Assembly (NCBI GenBank): GCA_964448135.1
Contig: CAYUVH010000064.1
Location: 1-64,000, forward strand
DNA length: 64,000 nucleotides
From: CAYUVH01 sp964448135
GTDB taxonomy: Bacteria > Verrucomicrobiota > Verrucomicrobiia > Limisphaerales > UBA8199
Direction of reading: 5' to 3'
Below are positions 60,464-64,000 of this stretch, piece by piece. A model generated the notes under the pieces. It saw only the letters and a list, made by a program, of their open reading frames with translations, searched no databases and was not told where the DNA came from. How positions within the stretch are numbered: the first letter of the stretch is position 1; each line of letters begins with the position of its first letter. The translations under genes and the position numbers were made by a program.

Positions 60464-60634
60464 ATGCTTGCTGCCGTCACTGATTCAGGGGGAACCCTTA
60501 CCCTGGCTGTGGGCGCAATCCTTCTTCTCATTGCTGCCATTACCTCCTGGCGCCTCCTCTCCCATCACCGGCATCACAACCGGACCCAGCGCGAACGCGG
60601 CCGCCAGCGCCGCGAATTCTGGGGCTGGGAATAG
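60464..60634 (+). CDS. 56-residue single-pass membrane protein
   Basis: ATG 60464 to TAG 60634, shorter than a usual gene-calling limit. It has one transmembrane helix (TLTLAVGAILLLIAAITSW) followed by a basic, His/Arg-rich tail (RLLSHHRHHNRTQRERGRQR). The stop lies 25 bp before a lipoprotein gene, so the two may be co-transcribed. Function unknown. Confidence 0.5.
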   Translation: MLAAVTDSGGTLTLAVGAILLLIAAITSWRLLSHHRHHNRTQRERGRQRREFWGWE

Positions 60635-60659
60635 GCACGCTCCCGTTGTAGCCTTGGGC

Positions 60660-60956
60660 ATGCGGCTCAGTGGAAAAGGCCTCCTGCTCGGTGCGCTCGC
60701 CGGTCTGCTGCTTTGCGGCGGCTGCACCCGCTACTACGTCGTCCGGCTCACCAACGGCTCCCAATTCGGCGCCATCGGCAAACCCAAGCTTCGCGAAGGC
60801 ACCTACTTTTACACCGACGGCAAAGGCCGCGACCGCACCATCCCCGCCGGGCGCGTCTCCGAAATCATGCCCGCCTCCATGGCCCAGGAGGAGGAAGAGC
60901 GCGGCCAGATGAAAGCATCCTCCTCAAAAAAGAAGCACTGGTACTGGCCCTTTTAA
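60660..60956 (+). CDS. YgdI/YgdR-like small lipoprotein
   Basis: 98 residues from ATG 60660. Signal MRLSGKGLLLGALAGLLLCGGC with a lipobox Cys at 22. The mature part YYVVRLTNGSQFGAIGKPKLREGTYFYTD looks like the YgdI/YgdR SH3-like fold; a Glu/Lys-rich tail follows. Role unknown. Confidence 0.75.
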   Translation: MRLSGKGLLLGALAGLLLCGGCTRYYVVRLTNGSQFGAIGKPKLREGTYFYTDGKGRDRTIPAGRVSEIMPASMAQEEEERGQMKASSSKKKHWYWPF

Positions 60957-61194
60957 AGGCTCAGAGCAGGTCCAACGGCGTCAGCTTGAACCGCTCCCGC
61001 TTCAAATCCCGCTGCCTGCGGCCTTTGGCCCCCAGCCGAAACGGGGCGAATCAAAACAGCGCTAAAACGCGTTATTCACTGTTTCCGTTCCTTTCAAAGG
61101 GCCCCACGGTGACCTGCTCGCGAATGCTGTCGGCGCCTTCCGCGGGGAGTTGGTTCCCCTCCCGCGCCGATTAATGCACAGAACGGGAATAAAC

Positions 61195-61215
61195 AATCTC
61201 CCACCGTGGGAGATT
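61195..61215. repeat. AATCTCCCAC-C-GTGGGAGATT palindrome
   Basis: Perfect 10-bp arms around one base in the 396-bp gap 60957-61352. Nothing else recognisable was seen in that gap. Confidence 0.8.
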
Positions 61216-61352
61216 CTCCCGTGACAGAAATGAGAGAAAGCGTTGTGTTAGGGGGGCACTAGCGCGCAGGCGCAACTCGGGCCTCCAAGATTCTGAGAGC
61301 GCAGTTCCCTGGGGCTGGCTTCGTTGAGAGCGTGAAGCGACAGGGAGAACCA

Positions 61353-62624
61353 TCAATTCTGACGGGCGCGGAAAAAGAGACGGGGTGTGGCGCTGAAATT
61401 GGCGGTCCTGAAAGGGCTCGTGGGTGGCCCCGGGACATCTGCCCAGTTTACCAAGTTCGTCGAGCTCTCCAAAACCCCCGCGAAGTAAACATCCAAGGCT
61501 CCGTTATCTTCGCGGATAGGCACTACGCCCGGATTGGGAATCATGACGAAACTGGCGAGTTCAGTAGTGAAATCCAGCATGATTGGAAATGCGGTCGGGC
61601 TGGAACCATCTACGACCGGCGTGATGTTGCGGACACGAAATGAAGAGACACCGTGACCCAGCAAATCCGTGAAACTCACGGACTCATTGGTGGTGAAGCT
61701 GCCAAGGGATTCGCCTTCCGCCAAAACCTCAAACGAATTGTTGAAACCTGTTGGAAATGCGTCGATGCCTCTAAATAGTGAATTTGTTATCACCGCGACG
61801 CCTTCGAAAAGTGAATTTGTTAAGATTTGGAACGAGAATTCGTTCGCTGCAGGAGGGTCGTTGTACACGTGGCGAGGGCTCCATTCGAAGACTTGTGGGA
61901 CTGGTGCGCCGTGGGTGTGGCTGCCACGTGGAACAACTGGATTGGATTGCGATGCACCGGGCTCGATGACGAGGTTGGTGAAGGAAATGATATTCGAATA
62001 ATTGACGAAGTAGAGGCCTGCGGTGTTGTACGGATTTGCTACCAATCCGTAAGCCCGCAATTGATATTGCCCAGGCCCCAAGGCCATTTCGTAAACGATG
62101 CTCGTGGGAACGGCGAGTGAGCCGCCACCGTAATTCTGACCGTTTATGCGGCCAGTAAACTCCCACTCGACATACCCGTTCGAGGCAACTAGGAAGGGAA
62201 AAGTCAACCTGACCGTCTCGGTCTGGTCGGTCACGTCGAAATCAAATATTTGGGATACCGTACACTGCCCTCCCTCGTAGCCCAACCCGGTGGCGGTGAT
62301 CTCCAAACTGGCGGCGGTGTGAAAATTAGCCCCGGACTGCCAAACAGATTGGGTCGCGGAAAGTCCAATTGCAGCCGAGGGAACAGCCGAACCGATCACC
62401 AGAGAACGCGAGCCGGGAATGCCAGCCCCAAAGTTAGCGGAAGAGTAGTCAACAAAACCGTCTCCTGACGCAACAATTCCAGCCTCGAATTCCTGCCAGA
62501 TCCGCAACAGGTGCGTGGTAGCGAAGGATGAATGGGGAACGAGCAGCGCAGCCAGAACCGCCAGGGCGTGCAAGCTGATGAGTGTTCTTCCGTGGATACA
62601 GTATGGGAGCCTCGAGTGCATCAT
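61353..62624 (-). CDS. Secreted protein of unknown function
   Basis: 423 residues. A signal peptide (LISLHALAVLAALLVPHSSFA) is followed by a beta-rich, Asn/Ser/Thr-rich extracellular domain with no known catalytic motif. The C-terminal ESSTNLVNWADVPG ... RLFFRARQN is a variant of the STNLxxW ... FYR tail found in other exported proteins here. It starts 14 bp after the upstream gene on the same strand, so the two are probably one transcript. Confidence 0.7.
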   Translation of the reverse strand: MMHSRLPYCIHGRTLISLHALAVLAALLVPHSSFATTHLLRIWQEFEAGIVASGDGFVDYSSANFGAGIPGSRSLVIGSAVPSAAIGLSATQSVWQSGANFHTAASLEITATGLGYEGGQCTVSQIFDFDVTDQTETVRLTFPFLVASNGYVEWEFTGRINGQNYGGGSLAVPTSIVYEMALGPGQYQLRAYGLVANPYNTAGLYFVNYSNIISFTNLVIEPGASQSNPVVPRGSHTHGAPVPQVFEWSPRHVYNDPPAANEFSFQILTNSLFEGVAVITNSLFRGIDAFPTGFNNSFEVLAEGESLGSFTTNESVSFTDLLGHGVSSFRVRNITPVVDGSSPTAFPIMLDFTTELASFVMIPNPGVVPIREDNGALDVYFAGVLESSTNLVNWADVPGPPTSPFRTANFSATPRLFFRARQN

Positions 62625-62638
62625 CTGATTGATGTGGC

Positions 62639-64000
62639 TTAGTTGTACTTCAGCCGATAGAACCTCGTGTTGTTGGTGACAGTAAGCGTCACCGGATTCA
62701 GGCTGCCGCTGAGGGCATTGGTCCAGATGGGCGGGAACAATGAATCGCTGGTCTGCAGCGAAAAACCGGGCGTCGCTGGCGTCCAGGAAACCCTGACCTG
62801 ATGTGGCGCGGGGACGGAGATGGCGAGGGTGGGAACGACAAACTGAACCACCGTCAGCGGGAAGGAGGCGAACGTATTCACATCCGGCGGCGGCAAACCC
62901 GGCAGGCTGCCTTCGATCGCCGCGTGCAGGATGAACGATTTGATTGCGGACTTGCCGACGGCATTGCCAAGCACGGCGGCCGCTTCATACGACGCCCCGT
63001 CCAATTGTTTCCAGACACGCAGTTGGACGTAGCCGGTTTGTCCGCCAGTTGAGCCGGGCAAAGGAACTTCCGTTCCCCGAAGGTAACCAGCCCCGGTGCC
63101 GGTGAGGAAATTCACCGGGCTGCCCAGAGCCACGAAAGTATTCTCGCTGGCATTGGTCCCCCCATAGAGCTGGCCGAGATAATTGGCGTCGAGCGGCGTA
63201 GTGCCGTTGGTGTAGAATACGCGCCCCAGGGCGGGGTTCGTGGCATTGTAGGTGAAGAAGTTCAACTGCCCTGTCGCCGAGGAGGCGGCCTGATGGCCGA
63301 GCTGCCCGGAGGGCGGGCAATCCACGGTGTAGCCCGTGATGTGATTGATCCAGGTGGCCGGCGCGGTCTTCCGGACCCAGAAGGCGTCGCCGAAGGCCAG
63401 GGCCGGTTCGGCGGGAGACCAGGACGAAGTGAACGAATAGGCAGTGTAGACGTTTCCGGTGCTGTTGTAGCGATAGATCACGTCGCCGCTGGCCGGCGCG
63501 TAGCCCAAATCGGTTTGCAACAACCCGCCGGCTGATACCGCCGAACCAGCCAGCGAAAGGCCCGCCGGCAGCGCCTGCGCGCAACCGCCATTCGCGCTGC
63601 CTTCAGCCACCGCCACAAAAATATTGGTCCCATGGGGATTTTTGAAGAACCAGCCCTGGCCCGGCAGGATCGGCATGAGCGGATCCGACCAGCCGCCCAG
63701 GCAATTGTTACAGCGGTATTTTCCGTTTTCCAGAGTGATGATCGAGCAGCCGTCGTTGAGGGCCAGATTGGTGAAGGCATTACCCACCAGGATATCATAC
63801 TTAAGGGTGGAAATCGTCCGCAGCGAATATCCCGCCGGCGCGATCACATTTTCGTAGCCGACGATGGTCGGCGTGAATTTGCAGTACACGTCTTCGTTGT
63901 CGAGGATGGTGGCCAGGCCGGTCTGTCCCGGGGCGCTGGAAATCAACGCATTGGTGGCGTTGAACAAAACGAATTGGAATTGCTCGGCTCCCTCGAAAAT
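62639..64000 (-). CDS. Secreted protein of unknown function (5' end outside the window)
   Basis: The frame is open to the right edge, so the N-terminus and signal peptide are missing; 454 residues are visible. Beta-rich, with short strands and Cys pairs (ENGKYRCNNCLGG) and a C-terminal Ig-like / fibronectin-like module (VRVSWTPATPGFSLQTSDSL) ending RFYRLKYN. It shares its C-terminal layout with the proteins at 8535 and 13005, which suggests a common surface or sorting role. Confidence 0.7.
   Translation of the reverse strand: MFEGAEQFQFVLFNATNALISSAPGQTGLATILDNEDVYCKFTPTIVGYENVIAPAGYSLRTISTLKYDILVGNAFTNLALNDGCSIITLENGKYRCNNCLGGWSDPLMPILPGQGWFFKNPHGTNIFVAVAEGSANGGCAQALPAGLSLAGSAVSAGGLLQTDLGYAPASGDVIYRYNSTGNVYTAYSFTSSWSPAEPALAFGDAFWVRKTAPATWINHITGYTVDCPPSGQLGHQAASSATGQLNFFTYNATNPALGRVFYTNGTTPLDANYLGQLYGGTNASENTFVALGSPVNFLTGTGAGYLRGTEVPLPGSTGGQTGYVQLRVWKQLDGASYEAAAVLGNAVGKSAIKSFILHAAIEGSLPGLPPPDVNTFASFPLTVVQFVVPTLAISVPAPHQVRVSWTPATPGFSLQTSDSLFPPIWTNALSGSLNPVTLTVTNNTRFYRLKYN

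Noticed and set aside
1..64000. tRNA or rRNA genes
   Set aside because: No cloverleaf with a TTCGA-type T-loop, and no conserved rRNA segment, was found by eye; a dedicated tRNA scan would be decisive.

Overview
The window looks like a soil or freshwater Verrucomicrobiota chromosome, probably of the Pedosphaera/Limisphaera type. This is inferred from gene content and style, not from a database match. Supporting points are: secreted proteins with Ig-like and Asp-box/YCF48-like repeats that end in an ...RFYR... tail; a Ser/Thr kinase of the verrucomicrobial membrane-anchored type; a 634-residue GreA as found in the PVC group; GC-rich coding DNA; and many gene-sized spaces filled with short dispersed repeats.

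Layout. 1-8.5 kb: the 3' part of a giant Ser/Thr kinase, a CrtI-like FAD oxidoreductase, and a two-gene unit pairing a tyrosine-ammonia-lyase-like enzyme with a flavin-dependent halogenase-like protein. 8.5-14.3 kb: two secreted Ig-domain proteins around a 1.3-kb repeat-rich gap. 14.3-17.2 kb: a Gre-family factor translationally coupled to an ABC ATPase, and a secreted LIM/DA1-like zinc peptidase. 17.4-18.5 kb: two small genes flanked by attC-like sites, which read as integron cassettes without an integrase. 18.5-22.6 kb: a DEDDy exonuclease, a PAS histidine kinase/NarL-type regulator pair and a phosphorylation-dead receiver. 22.7-28.7 kb: an MDR oxidoreductase, a lipoprotein, a channel-like small membrane protein, tRNA-dihydrouridine synthase, and DAHP synthase behind an apparent aromatic-amino-acid attenuator. 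29-35 kb: an ATP-grasp protein followed by a run of small, mostly unknown genes. 35-49 kb: housekeeping genes (UbiB-like kinase, ECF-type sigma factor, DNA ligase A, FabI, RsmB, large GreA) with a GH16 glucanase, an esterase, FmdB-like, Nudix and MFS genes between them. 49-56 kb: carboxypeptidase-regulatory-repeat protein, DUF5069, SDR epimerase, Lrp-like regulator overlapping an aminotransferase, and a coupled DsbA-like/peroxiredoxin pair. 56-60.2 kb: a tightly packed operon of class III aminotransferase, galactonate-dehydratase-like enzyme and Na+/solute symporter. 60.4-64 kb: two small envelope genes and two secreted proteins, the last cut by the window edge.

The most notable features are (i) a complete peptide-type transcription attenuator upstream of the DAHP synthase, with adjacent Trp-Phe-Tyr-Phe codons, an antiterminator and a terminator; (ii) the orphan integron cassettes; (iii) the TAL/halogenase pair; (iv) a population of structured dispersed repeats, including a 131-132-bp four-hairpin element in three copies and a perfect 31-bp inverted repeat. 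No tRNA, rRNA, CRISPR array, transposase or phage gene was recognised.
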